Below are positions 56,475 to 64,000 of a stretch of DNA of 64,000 bases, one piece after another. Source of the stretch: Pantoea phytobeneficialis. GTDB taxonomy: Bacteria; Pseudomonadota; Gammaproteobacteria; Enterobacterales; Enterobacteriaceae. Each line of letters begins with the position of its first letter. The stretch's first letter is position 1. The stretch covers positions 763,686 to 827,685 of the forward strand of contig NZ_CP024636.1 in NCBI RefSeq assembly GCF_009728735.1, written 5' to 3'. The translations under genes were made by a program, and so were the position numbers. Under the pieces are notes generated by a model that saw only the letters and a program-made list of their open reading frames with translations, had not been told where the DNA came from and did not search any database.

Positions 56475-59072
56475 GTGCTAGAAGAATACCGTAAGCACGT
56501 TGCCGAGCGTGCTGCCCAGGGAATCGTACCTAAGCCGTTAGATGCTTCCCAAATGGCCGCGCTGGTTGAACTGCTGAAAAACCCGCCAGCGGGTGAAGAA
56601 GAATTCCTTACTGACCTGTTGGTCAATCGTGTCCCACCGGGTGTTGATGAAGCGGCGTATGTAAAAGCCGGTTTCCTGGCAGCTGTCGCGAAGGGCGAAG
56701 CCCACTCTCCTCTGGTTACTCCTGAAAAAGCAGTCGAACTGCTGGGCACCATGCAAGGTGGCTACAACATCCATGCGCTGATTGAATCGCTTGATGATGA
56801 AGCACTGGCAACGATTGCCGCAGAAGCCCTGTCTCACACGCTGCTGATGTTCGATAACTTCTACGATGTCGAAGAGAAAGCCAAAGCGGGTAACCCACAC
56901 GCGAAAAAAATCATCCAGTCCTGGGCCGATGCAGAATGGTTCCTGAAGCGTCCTAAACTGGCAGAAAAAATCACCACCACCGTGTTCAAAGTGACCGGCG
57001 AAACCAACACCGATGACCTCTCTCCGGCACCGGATGCATGGTCTCGCCCGGATATTCCACTGCACGCACTGGCGATGCTGAAGAACGCCCGTGAAGGCAT
57101 CGAACCCGATGATGCCGGTAACATTGGTCCGATCAAACAAATCGAAGCATTACAGAAAAAAGGTTTCCCGCTGACCTACGTTGGCGACGTGGTCGGAACC
57201 GGTTCTTCCCGTAAGTCAGCCACCAACTCGGTGCTGTGGTTTATGGGTGAAGACATTCCGTATGTGCCGAACAAGAAGGGTGGCGGTTTGTGCCTTGGCG
57301 GCAAAATTGCGCCGATCTTCTTCAACACTATGGAAGATGCCGGCGCGCTGCCGATCGAAGTGGACGTTGATCGTCTGAATATGGGCGATGTGATTGATGT
57401 CTACCCGTATAAAGGTGAAGTGCGTAATCACGACACCGACGAACTGCTGGCAAAATTCGAGCTGAAAACCGAAGTCCTGCTGGATGAAGTTCGCGCGGGT
57501 GGCCGTATTCCGCTGATTATCGGTCGTGGCCTGACAGCCAAAGCCCGTGAATCTCTGGGTCTGCCGCACAGCGATGTGTTCCTGCAAGCCAAAGACGTTG
57601 CTGCCAGCACCCGTGGTTTCTCACTGGCGCAGAAAATGGTTGGCCGTGCCTGTGGTGTTGAAGGTATCCGTCCTGGCGCGTACTGCGAGCCGAAGATGAC
57701 TTCAGTAGGTTCTCAGGACACCACCGGTCCGATGACCCGTGATGAACTGAAAGACCTGGCGTGTCTCGGCTTCTCTGCTGACCTGGTGATGCAATCCTTC
57801 TGTCACACTGCCGCTTACCCGAAACCGGTAGACGTGACCACGCACCACACCCTGCCGGACTTCATCATGAACCGCGGCGGCGTTTCTCTGCGTCCGGGTG
57901 ACGGCGTTATTCACAGCTGGCTGAACCGTATGCTGCTGCCGGATACCGTGGGCACCGGTGGTGACTCGCATACCCGTTTCCCGATTGGTATTTCGTTCCC
58001 GGCCGGTTCTGGTCTGGTGGCGTTTGCTGCGGCAACCGGTGTGATGCCGCTGGATATGCCTGAATCGGTACTGGTGCGTTTCAAAGGCGAAATGCAGCCG
58101 GGTATCACGCTGCGCGATCTGGTGCACGCTATCCCGCTGTATGCCATCAAGCAGGGTCTGTTGACCGTTGAGAAGAAAGGCAAGAAAAACATCTTCTCTG
58201 GCCGCGTGCTGGAAATCGAAGGTCTGCCAAAACTGAAAGTGGAGCAGGCGTTTGAACTGACCGATGCCTCCGCTGAACGTTCTGCTGCTGGTTGTACCAT
58301 CAAGCTGGATAAAGAGCCGATTATCGAGTACCTCAACTCGAACATCGTGCTGCTGAAGTGGATGATCTCCGAAGGCTACGGCGATCGTCGTACGCTGGAG
58401 CGCCGCGTCGAAGGCATGGAAAAATGGCTGGCCGATCCGCAACTGCTGGAAGGCGATGCGGATGCGGAATACGCGGCGGTGATCGACATCGATCTGGCGG
58501 AAATCAAAGAGCCAATTCTGTGTGCACCGAACGATCCGGATGATGCGCGTCTGCTGTCTGACGTGCAGGGCGAGAAGATCGATGAAGTGTTTATCGGTTC
58601 TTGCATGACCAACATTGGCCACTTCCGTGCGGCGGGCAAGCTGCTGGATAGCCACAAAGGTCAGCTGCCGACCCGTCTGTGGGTGGCTCCGCCAACCAAG
58701 ATGGATGCGGCACAGCTCACCGAAGAGGGCTACTACAGCGTGTTCGGTAAGAGCGGAGCGCGTATCGAGATCCCAGGTTGCTCGCTGTGCATGGGTAACC
58801 AGGCGCGTGTGGCTGACGGTGCGACGGTGGTTTCCACCTCGACCCGTAACTTCCCGAACCGTCTCGGTACGGGCGCGAACGTTTATCTGGCCTCTGCGGA
58901 GTTGGCGGCAGTCGCTTCGCTCCTGGGTAAACTGCCGACGCCGGATGAGTATCAACAGTTTATGACTCAGGTTGATAAAACGGCGGCAGATACTTACCGC
59001 TACCTCAACTTTGATCAGCTGCACCAGTACACCGATAAAGCCGACAACGTGATCTTCCAGACCGCGTTGTAA
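56475..59072 (+). CDS. acnB: Aconitate hydratase B AcnB
   Basis: Main TCA-cycle aconitase, interconverting citrate and isocitrate (also 2-methylisocitrate dehydratase activity). The start is GTG 56475 with GAGGAG upstream, giving 865 residues as in E. coli and starting [15 protein letters not shown]. It has the AcnB domain order: N-terminal HEAT-like domain, swivel domain, then the catalytic core. [4Fe-4S] ligands are in [11 protein letters not shown] (about C710) and [10 protein letters not shown] (about C769, C772). In-frame codons upstream are open but non-homologous. A strong terminator follows. Confidence 0.97.
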   Translation: MLEEYRKHVAERAAQGIVPKPLDASQMAALVELLKNPPAGEEEFLTDLLVNRVPPGVDEAAYVKAGFLAAVAKGEAHSPLVTPEKAVELLGTMQGGYNIHALIESLDDEALATIAAEALSHTLLMFDNFYDVEEKAKAGNPHAKKIIQSWADAEWFLKRPKLAEKITTTVFKVTGETNTDDLSPAPDAWSRPDIPLHALAMLKNAREGIEPDDAGNIGPIKQIEALQKKGFPLTYVGDVVGTGSSRKSATNSVLWFMGEDIPYVPNKKGGGLCLGGKIAPIFFNTMEDAGALPIEVDVDRLNMGDVIDVYPYKGEVRNHDTDELLAKFELKTEVLLDEVRAGGRIPLIIGRGLTAKARESLGLPHSDVFLQAKDVAASTRGFSLAQKMVGRACGVEGIRPGAYCEPKMTSVGSQDTTGPMTRDELKDLACLGFSADLVMQSFCHTAAYPKPVDVTTHHTLPDFIMNRGGVSLRPGDGVIHSWLNRMLLPDTVGTGGDSHTRFPIGISFPAGSGLVAFAAATGVMPLDMPESVLVRFKGEMQPGITLRDLVHAIPLYAIKQGLLTVEKKGKKNIFSGRVLEIEGLPKLKVEQAFELTDASAERSAAGCTIKLDKEPIIEYLNSNIVLLKWMISEGYGDRRTLERRVEGMEKWLADPQLLEGDADAEYAAVIDIDLAEIKEPILCAPNDPDDARLLSDVQGEKIDEVFIGSCMTNIGHFRAAGKLLDSHKGQLPTRLWVAPPTKMDAAQLTEEGYYSVFGKSGARIEIPGCSLCMGNQARVADGATVVSTSTRNFPNRLGTGANVYLASAELAAVASLLGKLPTPDEYQQFMTQVDKTAADTYRYLNFDQLHQYTDKADNVIFQTAL

Positions 59073-59090
59073 TTGGGAAAAGGTGTTATC

Positions 59091-59120
59091 AGGGGGCGAT
59101 GAGAATCGCCCCCTTTTTTT
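59091..59120 (+). terminator. acnB intrinsic terminator
   Basis: AGGGGGCGAT (59091-59100), loop GAGA, and ATCGCCCCCT (59105-59114) form a perfect 10-bp stem followed by a T7 run. Confidence 0.93.
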
Positions 59121-59149
59121 GTGTGCTTTTTTCCTCTGGCGCGGCCTGG

Positions 59150-59155
59150 CATAAT
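59150..59155 (+). promoter_or_regulatory. Candidate -10 box of yacL
   Basis: CATAAT preceded by TGG, resembling an extended -10, about 90 bp before yacL and just after the acnB terminator. No convincing -35 box. Confidence 0.4.
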
Positions 59156-59245
59156 GCGAGCACGATCCCACTTTATTCAGCGTGTTGCGCACAAAATGCT
59201 CTCAGGGAGTGCCTCGTGGCGCGCTATCAGTAAGAGGTAAAACTC

Positions 59246-59608
59246 ATGGAATATGAATTTTTGCGCGATCTGACCGGTAAGGTCAAAGTGCGTATGTCGA
59301 TGGACCACGAAGCGGTGGGGCACTGGTTCAACGAAGAGGTGGATGAGAATCTTACCCTGCTGGATGAAGTCGAAGCTGCCGTGCAGCAGGTGAAAGGCAC
59401 CCATCATCAGTGGCAACGTGTCGGGCATGAATATACGCTGTGGCTCGATGAAGAAGAGGTGATGATTCGCGCTAACCAGCTGGCGTTAGAGGATGATGGC
59501 CTGGAAGAAGGCATGACCTACTACGATGAAGAGAGCCTGGCGTTCTGCGGTGTTGAGGATTTTCTGGCGGTGATTACCGCGTATCGGCAGTTTCTGGCCG
59601 GGAAGTGA
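59246..59608 (+). CDS. yacL: Conserved protein YacL (UPF0231)
   Basis: Acidic cytosolic protein of 120 residues, the E. coli length, with no known biochemical activity. Conserved segments include [20 protein letters not shown] at the start, the [20 protein letters not shown] centre and [15 protein letters not shown] near the end. Start ATG 59246 follows AAGAGGTAAAACTC. It is monocistronic between the acnB terminator and a REP-like repeat. In E. coli the next genes are speD and speE, which are missing here. Confidence 0.93.
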   Translation: MEYEFLRDLTGKVKVRMSMDHEAVGHWFNEEVDENLTLLDEVEAAVQQVKGTHHQWQRVGHEYTLWLDEEEVMIRANQLALEDDGLEEGMTYYDEESLAFCGVEDFLAVITAYRQFLAGK

Positions 59609-59610
59609 CT

Positions 59611-59679
59611 CGTAGCGGCGCGATTTATCGCGCTTCTTTGGGCAATAACCGTAACAGCGCGATAAATCACGCTGTTACG
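59611..59679. repeat. REP-like inverted repeat, copy D
   Basis: Left unit 59611-59633 (CGTAGCGGCGCGATTTATCG then CGC) directly after the yacL stop, and inverted right unit 59657-59679. The right side also forms its own hairpin: GTAACAGCG (59651-59659) with CGCTGTTAC (59670-59678). It sits between convergent yacL and the secreted-protein gene. Confidence 0.85.
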
Positions 59680-59708
59680 TATATTGCTGAGATTATGAAT
59701 TGATAGAA

Positions 59709-60692
59709 TTAATCCATTAGTGCATAAGTTGATACTTCTATCGTATCACCGATTAACGCTACTGAATTTGGTGCCGACGCTTCTTTGGCAAGGCCAATAA
59801 TGAAATCACCACCATTCGGGAACCAAGACTGAATAACCTTAGCTGAAATATCACCTTCAGTACCCGGTTTAACTTTCACGTAAGATGCATATTTGGTCCG
59901 TGCCTTATCCAGTACCACGACGTAATAACTGTCGGTTGATGCATCTTCCGGTACTTTATACTTCACTATGAAACCTCTTTCTGCTGCTACATTAGCTTCA
60001 AGCTTGCTTTGGTTATCTTTCGATACGATTCCTTTTGTAAATGATTCGAGTCTACAGGAGGTTTTCCAGCCATCTCCTTCAATGATGAATACCTTATTTT
60101 CTGTGAGATTTTCTATTGTCGGGCAGGAAACCTCATAACTAAGAGATTTAACAAATGCTGACATTTTTACTTTATCACCAAACTTAACGTTGTGCTCTTT
60201 CCAGATACCACTATCACCTGAATAGAGTTCAGCCTGGTTTGGTGTCATATCCGGTAGTTTCGAGGTGGATATCACACCATCATTAATCGTAAATAATCCA
60301 TGAATAACTTCCGATGAGTTATTGATGATGGTAACCACTGGGGAGTTCATCGGCTTATAATTACTAAAGGAGTTGGTGCAACCCTCACCAGAGCTTTGCA
60401 TTTTAAAACCTTTATTGATGCCGGAAATGATTGCGTAGTTACATTCGGTTTTACCATCATAACCAACATTTAGTACGGTGCCATTATAAATGTTTCCGTT
60501 ATCAATAATCAGCTTTGATGGGTTCTCTGACGGTTTTGATTTATAGTAATAAGTGCTTTCCTGTCCGTTGGATTCTCCATCGGCTATCTGAATCCTTACA
60601 TGGTCCGGGTTTTCAATAAAAGCGGTGATCGCAAAGGCAGATGGCATCAGCAACATGCCGGTTAACGCTAAAGCAATTTTTGATTTCTTCAT
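59709..60692 (-). CDS. Secreted protein of unknown function, AT-rich gene
   Basis: 327 residues that I do not recognise. A clear Sec signal peptide (MKKSKIALALTGMLLMPSAFA, cleavage after about residue 21) predicts export to the periplasm or outside. Four cysteines (84, 105, 190, 213) fall into two pairs spaced 20 and 22 residues apart, each in a similar setting (C-x20-GEGC and C-x22-C following a GDGWK), suggesting two related disulfide-bonded modules of about 90-100 residues and a third cysteine-free C-terminal module (about 240-327). The composition is beta-rich, with many Asn, Ser, Thr and Lys. Base composition is visibly lower in G+C than the neighbours, pointing to recent acquisition. 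SD AGGAG lies 9 nt before the ATG. Possible roles include surface or carbohydrate binding, but nothing specific supports this. Confidence 0.8.
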   Translation of the reverse strand: MKKSKIALALTGMLLMPSAFAITAFIENPDHVRIQIADGESNGQESTYYYKSKPSENPSKLIIDNGNIYNGTVLNVGYDGKTECNYAIISGINKGFKMQSSGEGCTNSFSNYKPMNSPVVTIINNSSEVIHGLFTINDGVISTSKLPDMTPNQAELYSGDSGIWKEHNVKFGDKVKMSAFVKSLSYEVSCPTIENLTENKVFIIEGDGWKTSCRLESFTKGIVSKDNQSKLEANVAAERGFIVKYKVPEDASTDSYYVVVLDKARTKYASYVKVKPGTEGDISAKVIQSWFPNGGDFIIGLAKEASAPNSVALIGDTIEVSTYALMD

Positions 60693-61109
60693 TTAACTAA
60701 CTCCTGTTTATTTTTTTCTTCCATAATGCATAACTAAAAACATCTGGGGTACAAATCCATTTTAGGGTAACCGATAATGCTTAAGCTTAAATGTTGTTCG
60801 TGTAAAAAAGATTAAATAAATCGAATAAGTTCTGTTTTTATCAGGGTGTATAAGGTGAGGTTGAGGGGATGAAGATATTTCTTTATCCTCGCCAGAGATT
60901 TCTCATTCAAGTAATTATATCGAGCTAATGTTAAGGGGGATATTCTTATCTTATGCTGGGGGGTTTAAATTTATGATTACGGTCACAAACTACCTTCTTT
61001 TTTCAGCGCAGCTATCAAGTGTTTTTATCCCCGTTTGACATCAACCTTGGGAGAATCCCCATAATAACGGCAGGAGCGGTGCGATATATTGCACCGCTTC
61101 GCGTATGGA
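60693..61109. other. AT-rich intergenic region
   Basis: About 415 bp with low G+C, continuing the composition of the secreted-protein gene. It should hold that gene's promoter (minus strand), but no -35/-10 pair stands out. The only structured element is the palindrome at 61075-61098. No gene is seen. Confidence 0.5.
61075..61098. repeat. Diverged REP-like palindrome after the cyclase gene
   Basis: AGCGGTGC (61075-61082) pairs perfectly with GCACCGCT (61091-61098) around GATATATT. The layout resembles the REP-like unit of copies A-D (AGCGGCGCGATTTATCGCGC) with several substitutions. It lies 11 bp past the stop of the cyclase gene and may terminate its transcript. Confidence 0.6.
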
Positions 61110-62153
61110 TTAAACCGTCGCAACCGGCGTAGCTGGCGATCCCACTGCGCCAGGTAGCCGCAGCGGCGGGGCCGTCAGCAGAAATGCGTGCCGCTGATGA
61201 TGCGCCAGCCAGTCTGCCAGCGGACTCAATAGCCACAGCTCGCCGAGATATACCCCCAGCCGGAACAAGCAGAGATCATGCAGTGGGTGCGACGGATAAA
61301 AATCATCGTTCAACGGTCGTGCCGGTAGCATCTCCACCGCCGGATTGTCGGCAATCAGCGCCACAACACCGCTTTCTACAATCCACTGCCGCAATTGCGC
61401 ATCGCTGCCGTCCAGCCCGGCAAAGTGGCTGTTAAGGAAAGTCATATCTGGCTCGCCTTGCATGGCAAGAATCGCTTCATCCATGCCGGTACGGAAACAC
61501 ACCAGATCGCCAGGGCGCACTTCAATACCGTCAGCCTGCAAAATCTGTTGCAGATGGGTATAGCCAAAGGCAAAACGCTCGGTGCCAAAGTGGCGCTTGA
61601 TATCGATCATCACCGCCCGTCCCTGAATACCGCGCTGCGCCATATTTTCGATGCCCAGCGCTTTGGCTCCCAGATGGCTACCGTGGTGGCAGCCACACCC
61701 GGCGCGGTAGTCGGTTTCGCCGACGATATCGACATTCGCTTTATAGCCGTTGTAGAACACCATTTCTGGCTCGCCGTTCGCGTTCACGTCAAACCATTGT
61801 CCCATGTGTGCAAGGCTGTCCCACTGGGTGGAATATTGCAGCGCCAGCGTCACGGTGTCGTCGCAAATCACATCACTCAACTGTGGATTATCACGCGACA
61901 GCGGATAGGTCATATTGGCGTGCTCGCCGCGCCGTGTGGCGTTGAGCTGCGGCGGTGGACGACGTGGGTTCATCGCCGTGCCGCCCGGTAAATCGAGCGG
62001 CAAACTCAGGCAAAAGGTTTCTCCGGTCTGCACTTCCGCCACACCTTCCCGCACTTTTTGTGGCGTGAGTAGATTGAGGCGACCTAACTGGTCATCGGGG
62101 CCAAAATCACCCCAGGTGGAGTGGGGCGGGCGTTGTTTCCAACGGCTATTCAT
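61110..62153 (-). CDS. Cyclase-family metal-dependent hydrolase
   Basis: 347 residues from ATG 62153, after GAGGAGAGAAGT. It looks like the cyclase family (PF04199, which includes kynurenine formamidase and isatin hydrolase): QWDSLAHMG (D112, H116) and GCGCHHGSHLGAKA (about 152-165) would supply the metal-binding and catalytic residues, and GRAVMIDIKRHFG and PGDLVCFRTG are family-type stretches. It is cytosolic by sequence. The start overlaps the upstream transporter stop by 4 nt (ATGA), so import and hydrolysis are linked. The substrate is unknown; a cyclic amide or lactone acid is a guess. A frame that continues upstream inside the transporter gene is not used. Confidence 0.82.
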   Translation of the reverse strand: MNSRWKQRPPHSTWGDFGPDDQLGRLNLLTPQKVREGVAEVQTGETFCLSLPLDLPGGTAMNPRRPPPQLNATRRGEHANMTYPLSRDNPQLSDVICDDTVTLALQYSTQWDSLAHMGQWFDVNANGEPEMVFYNGYKANVDIVGETDYRAGCGCHHGSHLGAKALGIENMAQRGIQGRAVMIDIKRHFGTERFAFGYTHLQQILQADGIEVRPGDLVCFRTGMDEAILAMQGEPDMTFLNSHFAGLDGSDAQLRQWIVESGVVALIADNPAVEMLPARPLNDDFYPSHPLHDLCLFRLGVYLGELWLLSPLADWLAHHQRHAFLLTAPPLRLPGAVGSPATPVATV

Positions 62154-63481
62154 ACTTCTCTCCTCAACGCGCCATCCGGCGCAGCGTTCTCGGCCACACC
62201 CATCGGCTGCACGCGCGGCAGCCAGAAGGCATACACCAGCGCGCCGACCACACCGATGACGCCAGCGATTTCCAGCGGAATCACAAACGAATGGGTGAAC
62301 TGCATGATCACACCGATCAGAATCGGCGAAATGATGCCAGCAAGGTTGGCCGCCATATTCTGGATACCCCCAATGGTGGCGACATTGGCGCGGTTGGGTG
62401 CCACGTCTGACGGCAGCGCCCACAAAGCCGCCGAAGCAAAGGTTGCGGCAAAGTTAGCGAAGCACAGCGCAGACAGCGCCAGACCTACCGTCGGGGAAAA
62501 GGCCGCCAGGCCGATAGTCGCGCTGCCAAGCATCCCACCGACCAGCGGGATTTTGCGCGCCACGCTGAGTGAATAACCTCGGCGCACCAACGAATCCGAC
62601 AGCAAACCGCCACACCAGCCACCGACAATCGCAGCGATACCCGGCAGCATCCCCAGCAGGCCGAACTTCATCAGCGAAAGATGGAAGGTTTCCACCAGAT
62701 AGGTTGGGAACCAGGTGAAGAAGAAATAGGAAACGAAGTTGATGCAGAAGAAACCCGCCATCATCGCCTGCACGGTGCGCTGCGCCAGCAACTGACGTAC
62801 GCTCATCGGTTCGCCGTTTTGCGGGTCCTGATTGGCCTCAATAAACGCCACTTCTTCTGCGGAGACGGCCTTGTGTTCGCGCGGATCGCGATACCACAGA
62901 TACCATGCCAGCGCCCAGACCACCGCCACCAGGCCGGAGATGACAAAGGTCATACGCCAGCCAACCAGCGCAATCAAAAACGAGATGATTGGAATCGCCA
63001 GGGTGCCGCCAATTTTGCTGCCGTTGTTAAAGGTGGCGGCGGCGAAGCTGCGTTCCTGGCGCGGGAACCAGCGTGTCACGGTCGAGGAACTGGCGGGATA
63101 GCTGGGGGCTTCGACCGCACCGAGGACAAAACGGAAACCCACCAGCGCAGCGATGCTGCTGGCGAGGCCGCAGGCCGCGGTAGCCAGTCCCCAGCCGAGG
63201 CTACTGAGGGCGAAAGTGATGCGTGGGCCGAGTTTATCCACCAGCCAACCGCCTGGTAACTGGAACAGGACATAACTCCAGAAGAAGGCGGAGAGCAGCA
63301 ACCCGCTGTCGGTGGGCGAGAAGTGTAACTCCTGGCTCATAAACGGGATGGCGACGCTCATTGCGGCGCGGTCGATGTAGTTGATGGCGATGCCGACAGA
63401 CAGCACCGTCAGAATGATGAAACGAAATTTCCCTTTTCTTGCCGAAACAGCAGCAGATGCTCCATTGGAATTCAGCGACAT
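62150..63481 (-). CDS. MFS transporter, anion:cation symporter family
   Basis: 443 residues from ATG 63481, preceded by GGAGG at good spacing (ATG 63484 and TTG 63493 are alternatives). Twelve membrane segments. The N-terminal INYIDRAAMSVAIPFM and WSYVLFQLPGGWLVDKLGPR motifs are typical of the ACS group, which imports hexuronates, glucarate, phthalate and similar organic anions. Co-transcribed with the cyclase-family hydrolase by ATGA overlap, so its substrate may be the anion that enzyme opens. A hairpin (63521-63543) separates it from another transporter of the same type. Confidence 0.85.
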   Translation of the reverse strand: MSLNSNGASAAVSARKGKFRFIILTVLSVGIAINYIDRAAMSVAIPFMSQELHFSPTDSGLLLSAFFWSYVLFQLPGGWLVDKLGPRITFALSSLGWGLATAACGLASSIAALVGFRFVLGAVEAPSYPASSSTVTRWFPRQERSFAAATFNNGSKIGGTLAIPIISFLIALVGWRMTFVISGLVAVVWALAWYLWYRDPREHKAVSAEEVAFIEANQDPQNGEPMSVRQLLAQRTVQAMMAGFFCINFVSYFFFTWFPTYLVETFHLSLMKFGLLGMLPGIAAIVGGWCGGLLSDSLVRRGYSLSVARKIPLVGGMLGSATIGLAAFSPTVGLALSALCFANFAATFASAALWALPSDVAPNRANVATIGGIQNMAANLAGIISPILIGVIMQFTHSFVIPLEIAGVIGVVGALVYAFWLPRVQPMGVAENAAPDGALRREV

Positions 63482-63520
63482 CATCGCCTCCAATTGTTTT
63501 TTATAGTGAGTTGTAGGGAA

Positions 63521-63543
63521 CGCCGCATCAGGACGATGCGGCG
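63521..63543 (-). terminator. Hairpin between the two MFS genes
   Basis: CGCCGCATC (63521-63529) pairs perfectly with GATGCGGCG (63535-63543) across 5 nt, 12 bp past the stop of the upstream transporter gene. A T-run is absent on the minus strand, so it may be a partial terminator. Confidence 0.6.
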
Positions 63544-63554
63544 GGTCAGGGCGC

Positions 63555-64000
63555 TTACGCGCCGCTGGTCAGGGTTTGTGAATGATGAACCTGTTCCTCA
63601 TCCACGATAGGTTCTACTTTGCCCATCAGGAACAGGTAATTAAGGATGCCAATCACCACCAGTACGGCAGAGAACACCAGCGCCCAGGTGAAATGGCCGG
63701 TGGCACCCACGATAGCGCCGGTAATGATCGGGCCAACCGCCCCGCCCATATTGGAAACGGTATTCTGCAATCCGGCGACAATTGACACGCTGTTTTTCGG
63801 TGCCACGTCACCCGGCAACGCCCACACCTGGGAAGCCGCTACGGTCGTACCCGATTTGGCGATGCACAGCAGCAGCACTGTCATAAATACCGAGTCAGTG
63901 AAGGGTGCAAAACCGATGCACAGCGCCATCACCAGGCCAATGGTCAGGAACAGTTTACGCGTCGCGGTCAGCGACAGGACTTTGTTGTGCACCATCCGGT
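63555..64000 (-). CDS. MFS transporter, anion:cation symporter family (C-terminal part)
   Basis: The visible 148 or so residues are the C-terminal third of an MFS transporter; the frame runs open to the window edge. It contains about four membrane segments and the ACS-type ending SQVWALPGDVAPKNSVSIVAGLQN, closely parallel to ALWALPSDVAPNRANVATIGGIQN in the neighbouring transporter, so the two genes are likely paralogues. The Met at 63995 is internal (D/R-M-V context at the loop before a membrane segment), not the start. Substrate unknown. Confidence 0.85.
   Translation of the reverse strand, partial: RMVHNKVLSLTATRKLFLTIGLVMALCIGFAPFTDSVFMTVLLLCIAKSGTTVAASQVWALPGDVAPKNSVSIVAGLQNTVSNMGGAVGPIITGAIVGATGHFTWALVFSAVLVVIGILNYLFLMGKVEPIVDEEQVHHSQTLTSGA

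Noticed and set aside
57702..59192. 496-codon open frame on the minus strand opposite acnB
   Set aside because: Long but antisense to a highly conserved coding region of GC-rich codons, which often leaves the opposite frame open. No recognisable protein features.
61035..61065. TTGACA with CATAAT downstream on the plus strand
   Set aside because: Spacer is 19 bp and it points toward the 3' end of the minus-strand cyclase gene with no gene to transcribe; treated as chance in AT-rich DNA.

Overview
The window is a 64 kb stretch of a gammaproteobacterial chromosome, almost certainly of order Enterobacterales. Gene order and protein sequence follow the sgrR-leu-ilvIH-cra-dcw-secA-nadC-pdh-acnB segment of Escherichia coli very closely (most proteins match the lengths I recall for E. 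coli to within a few residues). Several departures point to a related genus, with Erwiniaceae such as Pantoea or Erwinia the best guess: no leuO between leuL and ilvI, a GH43/sugar-transporter pair between ampE and aroP, a LysR/aldo-keto reductase pair before acnB, and no speDE after yacL. The genus assignment is inference.

Layout. 1-2.6 kb: sgrR (cut by the window edge), a short SgrS-type sRNA and setA, a sugar-phosphate stress module. 2.6-7.5 kb: leuLABCD on the minus strand with a leucine leader peptide and attenuator. 8.2-10.4 kb: ilvIH. 10.6 kb: cra. 12.1-28.9 kb: the complete division and cell wall (dcw) cluster mraZ-rsmH-ftsL-ftsI-murE-murF-mraY-murD-ftsW-murG-murC-ddlB-ftsQ-ftsA-ftsZ, all plus strand with frequent ATGA overlaps, followed by lpxC, secM, secA and mutT. 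34-41 kb: yacG-zapD-coaE (minus), guaC (plus), the type IV pilus assembly genes hofC-hofB-ppdD and nadC (minus). 41.2-42.6 kb: ampDE. 42.6-45 kb: a GH43 glycosidase and GPH sugar transporter. 45.1-54 kb: aroP and the pyruvate dehydrogenase operon pdhR-aceE-aceF plus lpdA. 54-59.6 kb: LysR regulator and aldo-keto reductase, acnB and yacL. 59.7-64 kb: accessory end with an AT-rich secreted protein of unknown function, a cyclase-family hydrolase and two MFS transporters of anion:cation symporter type (the second cut by the window end).

Most of the window is conserved core genome. The less ordinary signals lie between genes: a compact SgrS apparently without SgrT; a dispersed palindromic REP-like element at four gene ends plus a diverged fifth copy; six GG dinucleotides at exact 10-bp spacing before mraZ; a SecM whose arrest motif keeps GIRAGP but lacks two upstream residues; a hairpin covering the ppdD ribosome binding site; a long hairpin between pdhR and aceE; clear TyrR and PdhR operators; and a secreted orphan protein with what looks like a duplicated two-cysteine module. 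No rRNA, tRNA, CRISPR array, insertion sequence or prophage was seen.
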